From NCBI GenBank assembly GCA_009760855.2, contig WPIO01000139.1, positions 622,001 through 686,000 on the forward strand: a stretch of 64,000 nucleotides of DNA. Reading direction: 5' to 3'. This DNA is from Cristatella mucedo (taxonomy: Eukaryota > Bryozoa > Phylactolaemata > Cristatellidae). The notes beneath the pieces were generated by a model. The model saw only the letters and a list, made by a program, of their open reading frames with translations, did no database searches and had not been told where the DNA came from. Below, one piece after another: positions 22,501-33,739 of this stretch (positions are counted from its first letter, which is position 1; each line of letters begins with the position of its first letter). The translations under genes were made by a program, and so were the position numbers.

Positions 22501-22863
22501 AAGAACGCGACTGGCGACGGGCTGCTCCTGCCACGAAAGATGACGGTGAAAGCAAATGGAGAAGAGGTAAACAAAGCTCAAAGCAATCCTTATTTTTCTG
22601 GTCATTTTGAACCTGGAGCAGTACATATCGCATGCCTCGCACCATGTTATGGCAATTAATGTTGGCAAACCTCAATTCATTTCAGGGGAACCGTACAGAA
22701 GCACACCCGGAAGACCTGAAAGCAAGCCACTAGATGACCAAAGTAAGTGGCTCAGGTCCTTGTTTATAGTGATGCATATTAGTACTGGCTTTATATTTTT
22801 ATATTACTTTTTTTTCTTTTAGAAACTGACGATGGATGGTCGACAGTGAGAAAGGGAAAATAA
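13501..22863 (+). CDS. EIF3A: Translation initiation factor eIF3 subunit a
   Basis: The gene encodes the scaffold subunit of cytosolic eIF3, which holds the PCI/MPN core together and binds the 40S ribosome. Join: 13501-13549, 13653-13843, 13969-14105, 14257-14420, 14542-14600, 14694-14837, 14917-15125, 15408-15573, 16441-16632, 16746-16862, 16962-17147, 17234-17371, 18195-18404, 18493-18597, 18690-18803, 18914-19036, 19780-19933, 21060-21222, 21305-21391, 21647-22566, 22686-22742, 22823-22863. All junctions are GT-AG and the phases agree; the total is 1241 residues. The N-terminus starts [18 protein letters not shown], and [16 protein letters not shown] and [18 protein letters not shown] follow, as in animal eIF3a. 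The PCI region is about residues 318-540, the charged coiled coil 540-880, the arginine/aspartate-rich repeats about 975-1105, and the end is [11 protein letters not shown]. The human protein is about 1380 residues. Introns 3, 4, 12 and 14 use slightly weak GTT donors. Confidence 0.97.
15785..16030 (-). mobile_element. Transposon remnant in eIF3a intron 8
   Basis: The minus strand of intron 8 reads [17 protein letters not shown] at about 15866-15916, which resembles the C-terminal SPDLNPIE-LW signature of Tc1/mariner transposases. Just before it, around 15975-16020, the same strand reads [15 protein letters not shown], which resembles the LINE-B C-terminus. The element may be two nested relics. 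No terminal repeats were identified. Confidence 0.45.
17430..17545 (+). mobile_element. SINE1 relic in eIF3a intron 12
   Basis: The stretch has CTTCACGACC, then CACTGCAAG-like and GTGATGACGGTTATTGCTCTTC sequence, and ends in AAATGAGGCTGTTTAATAAGC. This is the order of blocks in SINE1, heavily diverged. Confidence 0.45.
19319..19340. repeat. Perfect 22-bp palindrome
   Basis: The arms GTGCAAACCAG and CTGGTTTGCAC abut with no loop, in eIF3a intron 16. Confidence 0.9.
19584..19707. repeat. Two adjacent inverted repeats, intron 16
   Basis: The first foldback (19584-19639) runs from GCAAGTACCAGCAGAGCAG to CTGCTCCCTAGATACTTGC. The second has perfect 13-bp arms GGCATCACCAGCA (19654-19666) and TGCTGGTGATGCC (19695-19707). 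The first foldback recurs in intron 17 at 20025-20083, which suggests a small dispersed foldback element. Confidence 0.7.
20025..20083. repeat. Second copy of intronic foldback
   Basis: GCAAGTACCAGCAGAGC at one end and GCTCCCTAGACACTTGC at the other match the ends of 19584-19639. The middle is unrelated. Confidence 0.6.
20440..20560 (+). mobile_element. SINE1 relic in eIF3a intron 17
   Basis: The block order is the same as SINE1: AGGTCGCGG, a B-box-like CGGTCCTGC, CCCACTGCATGTGGAGTGATAG, AAAGCTCTTCTGT and GAGGCTGTTAAATCGG. It is strongly diverged. Confidence 0.5.
20980..21047 (+). mobile_element. LINE-A 3' tail next to exon 18
   Basis: GTAAAGTGCCCAGAAAGAG, then TTCTCTGAGGG and CAAATGTATCA match the LINE-A 3' hairpin block. 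It ends only about a dozen bases before the acceptor AG at 21058-21059. Confidence 0.55.
21859..22243 (+). repeat. 21-bp coding tandem repeat (DDFGRRG)n
   Basis: Inside eIF3a exon 20 about 18 units of 21 bp encode D-D-F/S-G-R-R-G/A/T. Eight consecutive units from about 22042 to 22209 encode the identical heptad DDFGRRG with only occasional synonymous changes. Degenerate units continue to about 22380. Because 21 is a multiple of three and the unit lacks stops, other frames and the antisense strand are also open here. Confidence 0.97.
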
Positions 22864-22975
22864 GAAACTGCAGTCTATTGGCATTGTAAAATGACTTCCT
22901 GTGCATGTTTTCATTGTATGACCAGTTTATTGGGTGGCTTGTGTTCGTGCAATAAACTGCTCAGCTATATCTTCA
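22864..22975 (+). terminator. eIF3a 3'UTR with poly(A) signal
   Basis: The stop codon TAA is at 22861-22863. AATAAA at 22951-22956 is the first canonical hexamer downstream, so cleavage is likely about 10-30 bases after it. Confidence 0.7.
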
Positions 22976-23274
22976 TTGGCTTCTTAACCTTGTCGATGCA
23001 GTCGCCTAGTTGGCGTTTCTTTTCTTACGGCGTAGTTAAGACGGAATCACGACTTGCAGCATCAACTCCTGCTACGTTCAAGCTGTGGTATCACAGTTTA
23101 CCAAAATTGCATTCTCATTTCTGGACAGTATCATCTTATGGATACATGACAAGTGGCCAGACATGACTGCTGCGTTGTGACAGCACTGCGACACCATGTC
23201 GTAAATCATGATAACAAAACAACTTACTAACTATAAGCAATTAAAGTGTGATTCGAAAATTTTAAAAACTAACC

Positions 23275-24035
23275 CTGAAAATGGGCTCCGCCAGCATATC
23301 TTCTGTTGAATCTGCACAAAATGTAGGTACCTTGTTCCAAAGTGACCAGTCGTTAGACGACCACATGAGCTCCACAGTTCATGTCTGCCTACTTTCAACT
23401 ACATAACATTTACAAATTACGGGATTGCTTAAACAAGGACACTGCATTCAAATTGGTCCATACATTTGAGGCATCTATCATCGACTTCTGTAACTCACTG
23501 CTTGCTAGTCTTCTGCGTTTGCAATCAGGCGCCTACAGTTAGTGCAAAACTCTACAGCCAAGCTCGTCTGCCGGGAGCTTGGCAAGTGCGTAAATCACAA
23601 CACTTCACCGACTTGCACTGGCTGTAAATCAAGCAGCGTAACGAGTTCAAGGCTATGTCACTTACTTTTTGGTCCATCCGTTCTCCGGCTTCAGCTTACA
23701 TTTAAGAACTATTCCCACCATGCGACGATTCGTAGAAACTGCTGTTCTGACTCGAATCGTTTAGACTGGAACTCACTACCAACGCAAGTCACCACGTCCC
23801 CTGATATGACAACACTTAACAAGATGCCTACAACGCACTTGTTTATGACAGCACTTAGCGGTCTTTTTTGTGATTCGTTCTTTGCGTGCACGTACGTGCT
23901 TACATCATGCCTGCTACTTGCGAATGTTATTACCAATCATTTGGTAAAACTTTCCATACAGCATCTATAAAGAGCCTAGAAAGTGATCGAGTTCTCTGAG
24001 GGTGCCATACAGATGCATTATTATTACTATTCGTA
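23275..24035 (+). mobile_element. LINE-A copy with 3' end
   Basis: The copy begins in the RT thumb region (SVESAQNVGTLFQSDQS). It continues through ASIIDFCNSLLASLL, AKLVCREL and a WNSLPTQVTTS block, and finishes with the 3' tail at 23955-24035 (CATACAGCATCTATAAAG, GAGTTCTCTGAGGG, then ATTATTATTA). Multiple frameshifts are present. It is the best plus-strand example of the link between the coding end and the hairpin tail. Confidence 0.78.
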
Positions 24036-24039
24036 GCGA

Positions 24040-24440
24040 GCTCACTGAGACTGGCACCATTACAGAGGGCTGCGTTAGCTGCATGGTCCCGACCGGACGT
24101 GAAAGCCTCGCACCTCGTTCGTAACAGCAAACTTTCGTCCTAGCTAGGGCGTTTACACGACCGATTTGGTGGTCGACTATTCCGCCCACAGCCCGGTCTC
24201 TTAAGCGGGAGGCAGGTAAACATGTGAGAATTCCAAATGTAAGCCGCGAGGCCAACAGCTCCAGAAATTGAGTACACAACAGCAATGATCATTGTGGACT
24301 ATATGCTAGAGAATTCCCAGTTGAAGCCGCCGGGTCAGTACTTATAAAAATTTAGTACGCTGCTGCAGTCAGCATTTTGGATGATTAAGAGAGTCGTTAG
24401 TGAGGTAACTATATAAGAGTTGTAAGCGATGTTGACTTTG
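24040..24440. other. Intergenic, no gene seen
   Basis: No coding signal or matched repeat was found. Confidence 0.45.
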
Positions 24441-24447
24441 CAGCAAT

Positions 24448-24520
24448 TATAAAGTGCCAAGACAGAGATTGAGTTCTCCGAGGGCGCTTTATCAAATGTA
24501 TAACAAAAATGATTATTATT
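24448..24520 (+). mobile_element. LINE-A-type 3' tail
   Basis: AAAGTGCCAAGACAGAGATT, GAGTTCTCCGAGGGCGCTTT and an ATTATTATTA-type end form the family hairpin. The matching body is not recognisable upstream. Confidence 0.7.
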
Positions 24521-24524
24521 ATAA

Positions 24525-26295
24525 TTGACTGCTAACGGTGTTAGGGTGCATTCCATACTCCACGGCGTTGGGTCCGCTGTACCGGGACAGCGTCCTACGT
24601 TGGCGAAAGTCGAAGGAGTGCAACAGACCCAATAACGTTCTTGTAGTTTCTCGGGGGCCAGGTTCAGTCTTGACGATCATGAGCTATCGCATGGCTTCCG
24701 GCATTAAAACGCTGCCTGCCGTATTGTCGATTATATCTTTTACTATGTGCGACTGGCTGCACAAACATAGCACATAGCACATGGGCTCGCGTAGGCCTTC
24801 TTTTCTGCGGGAATGCGTGAAGCGGTAAAGGCTACAACGCAGGCCGGATGAGAGGGAGGGTGCTTACGCAAGCCTACTACGAGAGCTATATAGGGAACAG
24901 TGCAATGGTATTTGCAATTATTTGCATACGACCGTGAAGGACTTTCGTTGTATTTTGGGTTTAGTTAAGACCGATATAGTTGTTGCCAACACAAAAAAGC
25001 GCGTTATCAATCCGGCACGTGAAGCTTTAGCGGCTTTTAGCGACAGGCGAGCGAGGCGCTCACGCTTGATTGTTGGCTGCAATTGCAATTTTGGAGTTCG
25101 GAGTAGTCTCTAGCAGCCGCACCAATGTCTATCCTGAGCTCGTAACATGCCGATATATATATACCTGATAGTTAGCTCTTACTATGGTTGTATATGCAGT
25201 GCTGACCCATAAAACCCATGAACCCCGGGGATCTCGACATAAATTCAAATATTTCAGCGTTTCAGGGACTGTAGGCCACAGAAAATTCACCTGAACGTGG
25301 GAGTCCCGTCAGTTAGCAATATTTGTAACCAATTATAGGTGCTACCGCCTTAATTTTCTTGCTAGGTGAAAGAACATGTGAAATGGCCATTTAATTCATT
25401 TGTTCACAACTTAAGTCTCGCTTCACATTTGCCACTGGGCATTTTCTCGTGTTTCCACTGGGCATTATTGCCGCTCGGCCCACAACCTCTGTCGTCAAAC
25501 ACAATCACGTTGACCTTTTTGAGGTGGACGCCTTAACCAATGGGCCAAACCGGCACGGTAGACCTTGTTTTGCAGCATCTGGAGCAACTTCCGGCATCCT
25601 ACTTAGTTAGAGTTTCGCAGGCTGTTATTTTGGGGTACCGTGGGCACTGGAAAATACGATTTACTGGAAATGACAAGTATGCCGCGCATCTCTAAAAATG
25701 TATCTCAACAACCGTGTCGAGCATGTTCTCAGAAATCATTGAGGGTTTCAAGCTTGCGATTTTGAATATATATAACCAAAGGCCTGACATGAATGGCAGA
25801 CGATGCTAGAGAGTGATTGCATTAAATGTACACTCGCTCGCGCCTGTCTGTATACAATTCATGTTATGCATTGACGGAGGCTGTCATTTTCCCAACTAAT
25901 CAAAGACGACTTTAGCTATTCCCTTAGGAAGAGAGGCCCGAACTAGTATATCAGTGTCACGAGGTCGTGATCATAGCCACAAAATGAAGCTTTACCCTTT
26001 AATTTTATAATTGTAACAATGTATAATTTGTAATTTGCGTCCTAAGTGAACTTAATCTCTCTTCAGGTGTTTTACATCTAAGCTAGAGAATAAATACTTA
26101 TGGGTTGGTGACACGCACGGTATCAAATATTCAAAAGGCCACCAGGTATCATGCTTAGGCCAGTGTACTAAAGCAAGTAAGACGACACTCAATGGCCATT
26201 GGTTAGTAATACATCTGGCGAGTAAAATGCTTTACATCGTGCATAGACATGCACTGAAAGCACTCCTGAAGAAACGACATGTCAGCTAAGGGATA
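24525..26295. other. Intergenic, no gene seen
   Basis: About 1.8 kb with only short unrelated open frames and no repeat I could match. Confidence 0.45.
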
Positions 26296-26299
26296 GCTG

Positions 26300-26670
26300 A
26301 CAGTAGATGCAAGGTCATCGAACCACATCTTACCAAGATGCCAGCTATTTCCAGGCTTTCGGTTTATACGAGGTAAAGGCTCAATTACAAACAGATTTTA
26401 ATTTAGTGGGAAAGAAGGTAAGATATGCTGAGGAGTCGCTGATGCGAGATGACACAGGAGGGAGGGAGGGGCTAGTGCATGCAGGTCTAGTGACTTCTAA
26501 GCCAGATTAAGGATCTTGAAATCGATTCGATGCTTGCTAGGGAGCCAGAGAAGCTCAGTCAGAAGTGGAATGATGTGGCAACTACGCCATTGACGACAGG
26601 AGAGACGAGCTGCTGAGTTTTACACTAGTTGCAGACGATTAAGTGCACTGACCGGAAGTCCTGAATCAAG
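26300..26670 (-). mobile_element. LINE C-terminal remnant
   Basis: The minus strand reads LTELLWLPSKHRIDFKILNLA, equivalent to the LHWLPV-RI-FKIL block of the LINE-A copies, and then degenerates. Confidence 0.58.
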
Positions 26671-26674
26671 AGAA

Positions 26675-27405
26675 CTGCAGTAATGTAGACGCGATGTCAG
26701 AAACGCATGAACGCTTGAACGCATTTTCCCTAACTTGGCAGGCCCTGTCATTCTATTGATGTTCTTCAGCTAAAAGTAAGCCGACGGGACAGTAGATGAA
26801 CTAATCTAATTGTGGTATCCTGGTAACGTTACGTTGTTCTGGTATAGTAAGTTTAAATTATACGCAGACGGACGTCAGTGGAGGAGTGCTGGATGAGTGA
26901 TCGGAATCTGCAAGCTAAGATCTTCCAGCTTTATGATGAATATTCGTTTGCACATCAGATAACTGCTTGGATGATCTTCCCAGCTTTCGTTAAGTTTCAG
27001 TTTCCGCGAAATGGGCAGCTCTAAATCTCGATTAGAACTTGCTAGGAAGATCTGATTAATTGATGTAGTCGTTTAGTTGCGGGATACCACTCGTTGAGAT
27101 GTCTCAGATAAGAATGGCAGAAAGAAGAATTGACGCAAAATACACGAATTCTCAAGGTCTAGGATAGGCTTTCTAATGATTGCCCTGACGATCGTCATTT
27201 TCAAGAGGATAACGGACTTCACCGGTTTACCAGGGAAAATGCTGACAATATTTTTATGGTGGGCAATACTAAGTCTGTGCACCACATAAGAAGGACATTC
27301 GGGCCAGGATATTGAGGATTATTTCTCTTTTGAGCTTGAGAGGTGAGCTTAGACACAAGTTTAGTAAATATTGGCATTAAGGATATTTAAACTATTGAAA
27401 TCCGG
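26675..27405. other. Intergenic, no gene seen
   Basis: No recognised feature. The region may hold more eroded LINE sequence. Confidence 0.4.
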
Positions 27406-27409
27406 AATC

Positions 27410-28200
27410 CGCAGCAGTGGCGGCTAAACTGAACGCTCGCCGTACAGACATTCGATCCTGGATGCGTGCCAATTTCCTTTCAATAAGCGATGATAAATCC
27501 GAGCTAGGAGCTAATCGAACTCATAGGACACCGCAAGCGTGTGGCCGGACGACTAGACTTGCTCATCTAATTGACGATGCTCTAGTGCAGAAGTCAGAAA
27601 ACCTTGACCTATAGGTCAGATTCGGCTAACATCCAGTCCGGCCTTACGCACCCAAGTAATTTATAGTTCGATGCAACCAAACTAAATTGTTGCGTTTTTA
27701 TTCCCTTTATTACTGCTGGTTGTAGCTGTGGCTCTTGTTTAATTTTTTAACTGATATCAAACACGTGTATGAAACAGAAGCCCCTGACCGGGGAGGGGTG
27801 ATACATGTCTAGCCCTATAATTGCCAGCGTGTCTGTGCGTCTGTTACGACAGTTTGTTCGTTCGTCTTTTCACACCCGCTCCGCCGGCTCCGCACTCACG
27901 CCACTCGGTGGAGAGAGCGTGGTTCCTCTTAGCCTAGTGCGCCTTCCGGACCTCATAAAATGGACTAAATGTCCGAAAAGTTTGCCGACTTTTGCTCTAG
28001 TGCGACCGCGACCACGTGCTCGGAATTTAGATGTCTAAAGTTTGAAAGCGTCATTAAGAAGACTGCTTCCCCAGCTAGCTGTCAGCTGGCTACAGATTTA
28101 ATCAGATTCCTCGTTCTGTCTTGGTTGGACTACTGCTGCTTTCTTTTGACTGAGCTACCGAAAAGGTCATTTTGCCTCTGCAGCTGGTGATGAATATGGC
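27410..28200 (+). mobile_element. Eroded LINE RT fragment
   Basis: Near the start the + strand reads DIRSWMRANFLSISDDKSEL, the post-YxDD block. Near 28090-28180 it reads LIRFLVLSWLDYCCFLLTELP, matching the LI-SRLDYCNSLL block. Between them only traces remain. Confidence 0.5.
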
Positions 28201-28204
28201 GTCA

Positions 28205-29215
28205 AGGCTAGTAAAAACTTCCCCCGAGGTTCAAACATGGAATCTCCTATGCTGAAGGATGTGCTCTCACTCCCGGTTGATCAAAGGACACCGAGTAAAA
28301 ACTGTACCGCCGACCGCTCGGTAAAGGAAGCGTACTCTATAGCTTGCCAAGCGGCTTAGCCAACTGCTGAAGATGTGGCGATGCGCCAGACCGGAATAAG
28401 CAGGCCGCCTCGCCTACAGTGTTGCTGGCGCTACCCTATTTACCGTAACTAACGAGTCACTAGTCTGTTGGCATGAGCTGGACCGAGATGCCAAGCGAAA
28501 ATACGAGATTTTACAAGGCTTCGTTCACAAGCGCACAATTTCGTCTCACGTCAAGTTTAGCGTTATCCCCACACTACTCGCAATCGCTCGTCAATGCAAA
28601 CGCACGGACCTCGCCTTATTGTAGAGGCTCATGGGCGCTCGACGGCGGAGCGACAAAGAGCGAAGTCTCCACGCGCGGAGTTGTTGCGTTGTCGACGACC
28701 GCTGTGTTTTATCGCATACAGGCAACACGAGCGAGCGAGCGTACGTTCTGATATAACAGCCGTCAGGGGTGCAGCTCCGGAGCGCGCGGTGATGAGAGAG
28801 TGGCTAGCGTGCGTACATGCCGACGCACAGGCAGAAAGTAAACTTCGCAGCAAGGAACACGTCACGTGCCGGCAAGGAGCGCGACCGGCTGGCGAATATG
28901 ACGTCGGCCGGGGGGGGGGGCGGGGCGGAAACCACGTGACAGTGATAGCACGCCCACATTAGCACATCTACTTAGCACGCTCTACTTCGAGGGTATCGAC
29001 TAGCAGCGCCGCTTTCCGGTGGCTCCGTAGAAACGAAGAAACCTTGCAAACCTCTGGGCAGCGATGCACTTTGAGTCCCCCAACCTGTTTTAAGCGAGCT
29101 TGCCTGCGAAGCCGCAAACCACCCCTCAATTAACATGTATCTAAACCATACACATGAAAAATCACTAATCTGCTATAGAACCTAAACCGAAAATCTGCCA
29201 AACCACTGATAAGCT
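28205..29215. other. Intergenic, unassigned
   Basis: Open frames of 78-122 codons on both strands at 28590-28960 overlap and show no domain. A run of 11 G lies at 28910-28920. Confidence 0.45.
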
Positions 29216-29219
29216 ATCA

Positions 29220-29665
29220 GTTCTCTCAAAACTCTTTCCACGCGGACAGTACTCTGCAGGACGTGGTGACTCTTACTCTCACCCACCGCTGGCCCGCTAT
29301 GGCTTGGCTCCTGGTCTGGCTGAACTGCTGCGCCAGTTGCAGCCTCGTCGTGCCCCCAGGTAATGTATTAGCTGTTTCATTCGTACGCTTGAAGACAGCT
29401 GGTTGGCGACGGGCGCTTTTGACGCGCAGGTCCCAGACTATGGAACTCACTTCAAAATTCTTACGCAAAGATACCTAATCTTCTGTAGCCACCTGCAGCA
29501 CACCAGTTCCAGACGTTATGGGCTACTATTTCCATGCTACTCACTTCCAAGACTGATTTCATGACTTAGCTATACGTCTCATTATCTCTGTGTTGCGTGA
29601 GGTGAAGTCTGTTGGCTACCATATACGTACCGAAAGCCGCCTAGGTTTTGAGTGAGCTATATACG
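29220..29665 (+). mobile_element. LINE-B C-terminal fragment
   Basis: Block order on the + strand is LAELLRQLQP, an eroded GDRSF/WNSLP block, TTTCCATGCTACTCACTTCC (the HATHYL block) and GTGAGGTGAAGTCTGTTGGC (the VKSVGY block). This is the same order as in the minus-strand copies at 53-55 kb. Confidence 0.65.
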
Positions 29666-29669
29666 TGAA

Positions 29670-32600
29670 ACTCATCTGCGAAACTTTCCCACTTAATTCT
29701 TGTGGCTTTGTTGCGAAAAAGATGGAGAGTCGTATCATTTCAGGTCATTGAGACAAGAGAAGCAGGTTGATGAAGAGTTTCACGCTGGCAGGAACTGCAG
29801 TGAATCTTATGGGGTCACTAAATCGCACTATCAAAGTGACAAAAAGTTTGGAGAAAAAGTCTGTGCTAAGCCACCTTTTTGGATCACTGAGCACAATGCT
29901 CGCTTGGGAGCGGTTTAAAAGGAATTTCGATAGTGGACATTTACATTTCGGGTAATTGATCTTTGATTTCACGACTTCTCAAAAAAATTCGTGGGCAGCC
30001 GGAGCTGCAACGGATTACGGATTATGCGAAGGATAATCTTCAACTGCTAAGCGTTGGACAATGTGTCCTGAGTCGTTGGCAGCCTTCTCAAGTCTGTGTA
30101 GTGTACATAAAGAAAAGAAGGAACGAAGTTAGTGCTTTTTGTTTTTGTTCGCCATAAGCCAGCGGGCTTCTCACGGAAACGAACCTGGTATTTTACTCAA
30201 AGGTGCAAACTCATCAAGGATGGCTAGCGTTGAGTTGTATTATTGCATCGAGGAGGAAAAATCGGTGGTAGGGTAAAGAAGAAAGGCAAACGACTCAAGT
30301 CTTCCGCGGACAGAAAATGTCAAGAGACGTAGCATTTCTCTACTTACGCTCAATTTTCGATGTCAAAATAGAAACGCTTCCCAAGGAGAACGAAATCCAC
30401 GTCCGATCAGATATGCCAAAATGGACCTAATGTGTCGATAGAGTAAAACCATTGGAGCCAATTTGATCAAGGACCTTTATAAGTGACCTTTTATAAGTGG
30501 CTTAGACGTCAGAGTGGAGGCAGTAGGAGTCAGCTATTGTATGCGTGCTGTAACACCATTGATTAGATTGGTTATCACAGTGGAAATTAAAATTACTTTG
30601 AAAGAGAAGAGGACCACTTCCGGTGCAAAGAACGGAACTAAGTCAAGATAAAAAGCGTCAGAAATGATGCTCAGATTGAATTGAGGCTGAGATTGAAGCC
30701 TAGTGGCAGGAAGTAACCGCTGCCATCGGCAACATACCTCTAGCTGGCCAGAGAACGAAACATTCAAAATATTTCTCAGCCGGAACCGAGAAAGGCCTGA
30801 AAAAAACTAAGAGCGGGCAGCCACGGCTGCAGTTCCACCGCCAGCTTTCAGCAATCTTGGAGCAGGAGGAAAGAGAAACCATCTGAGGTAGCATCGCTCA
30901 TAGTTGAACAGGCCATCGACATATCAGTCAGGTATAACTAACAGCAACAACGTCAAGAGCGTCGTATCGGCTATCAAGTTGCCAGCACCTAGCGCTTTAT
31001 TTCACGGAGGTTTCGGGAATTGCAGGGGAAGACGTTATACGTGCTTACCTAGGCTAGCATAGATTGTATTACTACTACATTGGAGTAATTAGCAACAGTT
31101 ATAACGGGGAGCACACGGGAGTAGTAAGTAGTAGAATTAGCAGTCGTTCTAACGCGAATGTCGGTACAAATGTTAGTTTGGCGAACGAAGCCGACTCTTT
31201 GACCCGGCAGGGTGAACGCCCAATTCTGTGTGAGGGTGATAACTCGATGATAAGTCGCGATGCCTGGTAGTAGCATGCATGCCCTGGACATGAAGTAGTT
31301 GGTACTCACTAAACGAGCTCGAAAGGTAACGAGCGTGAACAGTCGCACCGCACCATCAGAGAAACCGCAGCCGGACATGCAGCAGCGATAGAGGCCTCAT
31401 GCGACGAAGACCTCATGGCCGAAGGTGGTAAGAGGTTTCATGTTCATTCACGTGGGAAGTATGCACAAAAATCTCAACTCCTGCCTCTACTCCTTGACCG
31501 GGAGGAGGGATAGTAAGAAATTTAATCTCGAGCGCTTGTACGCGCGTAGACAATGGGGTCAACTATCCGAGCCTCTAACCTCTTCGCCGAGCGCCTGAAA
31601 CCGACCATCCCGAGGTTGCAGATAAACGGATGTGCCCGCCCACTCCCACACGAGTACACAACTCGAGTGTAGGTGGCTGGCCACGAAGTCGCATCGCCGT
31701 CCTCCTGGAAAAGGGATTGCTCATGCTAACGCTTGCCGAGGAGGAAAGAGTCCAGAACGAGTCTCAGGTAGAAACGCTGCGGCCCAAAGCGGACAAAGAA
31801 TTACCAGCCTCGATCGCACCGCGGAAGTGCAGCCGACAGGAGGATCGAGAAAAATTCCCGAACCGCTATTTGGCCGAGATTGACTGGTCGGCCAACAACA
31901 ATCAGCCATTCCTGTGGAGGAAAGGCTGAAATAGCAGAGGCAGAGACGCCACGGCTGGTTCGTGGCGTCTGCCAAGTGAGCTAATCGTTCTAAAGGATCC
32001 TTCAGAAACTAGCACTTCGCCTTCGTGCACGATGTTCAGGAGCAGAAGGTGTTTGTCTACCTAGCAATTCTAGCGTCCCAAAATTAGGCGACCATATCGA
32101 TACTTTTCACAATACGCCATTTGTTAAATGAAGAGCAGGAGAGTGCAGCCGCAGCTACTAAGACTTTTCCGGACTGCATGACGCCGGCGGCCGCGCTTAA
32201 GCGGGCCGTTGTTTTGATGGCTAAGATTGGAGGAGGCTCAACGCTTCACCCTTCACGCCTCACGCTAGCGTAGCGTACCTCGAGCTGTCCGGAGCGACGC
32301 GAGCGAGTGCCATGCGACGCTCTCACCCGGCCTCTTTAGAAGCCGAACTTAAATGCCTGCCGTCTGCATGGAAGGAGCATATTCATGATTTAGAGATGTC
32401 GAACGGAAGACTGTCGCTAGTCGTAGAAAAGGTGAAGAGTATTGCCCGGACTAATTAAATTTGGATACTCAAATATAGTTGATGGAGTGTGCACGTGTAA
32501 TCGTGCCTTCGGATTATGTCTATTGAGAATGCTACTCCCACTATGTGAGTCAACAGGGTGATTACGAATCGGTCAGCTGAGGTAAGAGCTAACTGGTGGC

Positions 32601-33700
32601 TCATCGGATCCTATTGCTAATTCATCATCGGCAGTTGGAACTGTTCGTGAGCGGTCTCTAGGCATTATGTGTCTTGCTGACGGAGGGCAAGAGGTGGTGG
32701 TCTAAGGTGGCAGTTTAGCAACAAAAGAGATATGAGAAAGTACACGTAGCTGCAAACTGTACCGTCTGAGCAATAAAGGTAAGAGTTCCTTAGAGATCCG
32801 TCGATGCATCATTGAGCAGTAACTCTCTTAACAGAAACGGTGAGATAATACCGATTAGAAAAAGACCTACGATTACATAGTGTCTGTAAACAAGTAGCTA
32901 CACTGCGGGACTTTTAAGCCATAAGTGTCGTAGCTTCTTACAGACCGATCGATTCTTTCTGGAACTGCGTAACTTCCAACAGTGGCGCCAGAATGTGTCA
33001 CTTTCGGATAAAAATCCTAAAAAAAATACCAGCTAATGACTAGCTAGAAGGATGACGTCACATCGGTTGCTTGCTTGCTCAGGCTTGTCCCTTCGGTCTC
33101 AGTAAGAAGCTCGGCGACGATTTTACCATTGCATGGCCGGGATATACGGACTTGGCTTGCAAGCCGCGTCTTACGTTAGTATAGTCTATTTGTCGACCTC
33201 CGTTCGCTAGACCAAAGGCAAGAGCTTCGTCCTTCGAGGTCAAGGACGGGCGGGAGCGCCGAGCGAAGAGTTTCTTCCAGCTCCTCTGGTCGACACGTGC
33301 CACCTCTAAGGCGCGTTCTAAGGCAGCTTCTCCGTCCTGTACCCATCTCGACTTCCTGCACACCGGTGGCCGCTGGGCCCCGCCGTAGAATGAACGAGTC
33401 AAAGAACTCGTCCTTTTAAAGTGCCGAGCGCATGCCAACCAACCTTCGGCGGGCTCTAACTCATTTGCGTAAAGTGTATTTGGCAGCAGGGGCCGAGGTG
33501 GCTAAGGCAACGACTCCCCGATGACTGGAAAAACCGCCAACCCGCTGCAGCGGCTGAACGTGGCCTCGCAGAGGTGAGACTTATCGACGCGCCTCGCTAA
33601 GCTTTGCCTCGCAGGTTTTGAGCACGAATTACGTCGGCCAGCCATTCACAACCTTCGAAGTGCACTAAGGCAGTGGCGGCGGCTGCACGCACACCGAGCA
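29670..33700. other. Intergenic, unassigned
   Basis: About 4 kb without a domain I recognise. A 99-codon + strand frame at 31630-31929 and a 48-codon frame starting near 32310 are charged and protein-like, but they have no recognisable homologue and no splice context, so they are not called as genes. Confidence 0.4.
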
Positions 33701-33708
33701 TTGGCTGG

Positions 33709-33738
33709 CTGGCCGGCCGGCGCAAGCCGGCCGGCCAG
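33709..33738. repeat. 13-bp inverted repeat, 4-nt loop
   Basis: CTGGCCGGCCGGC and GCCGGCCGGCCAG are separated by GCAA. Confidence 0.9.
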
Positions 33739-33739
33739 T

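Noticed and set aside
21715-22659. Long open frames in the second + frame and on the minus strand across eIF3a exon 20
   Set aside because: They arise because a 21-bp repeat without stops keeps all frames open; only the frame in phase with the flanking exons encodes the eIF3a C-terminus.
32310-32460. Short charged frame starting MRRSHPASLEAELK
   Set aside because: Only 48 codons, no homologue recognised and no splice or promoter context.
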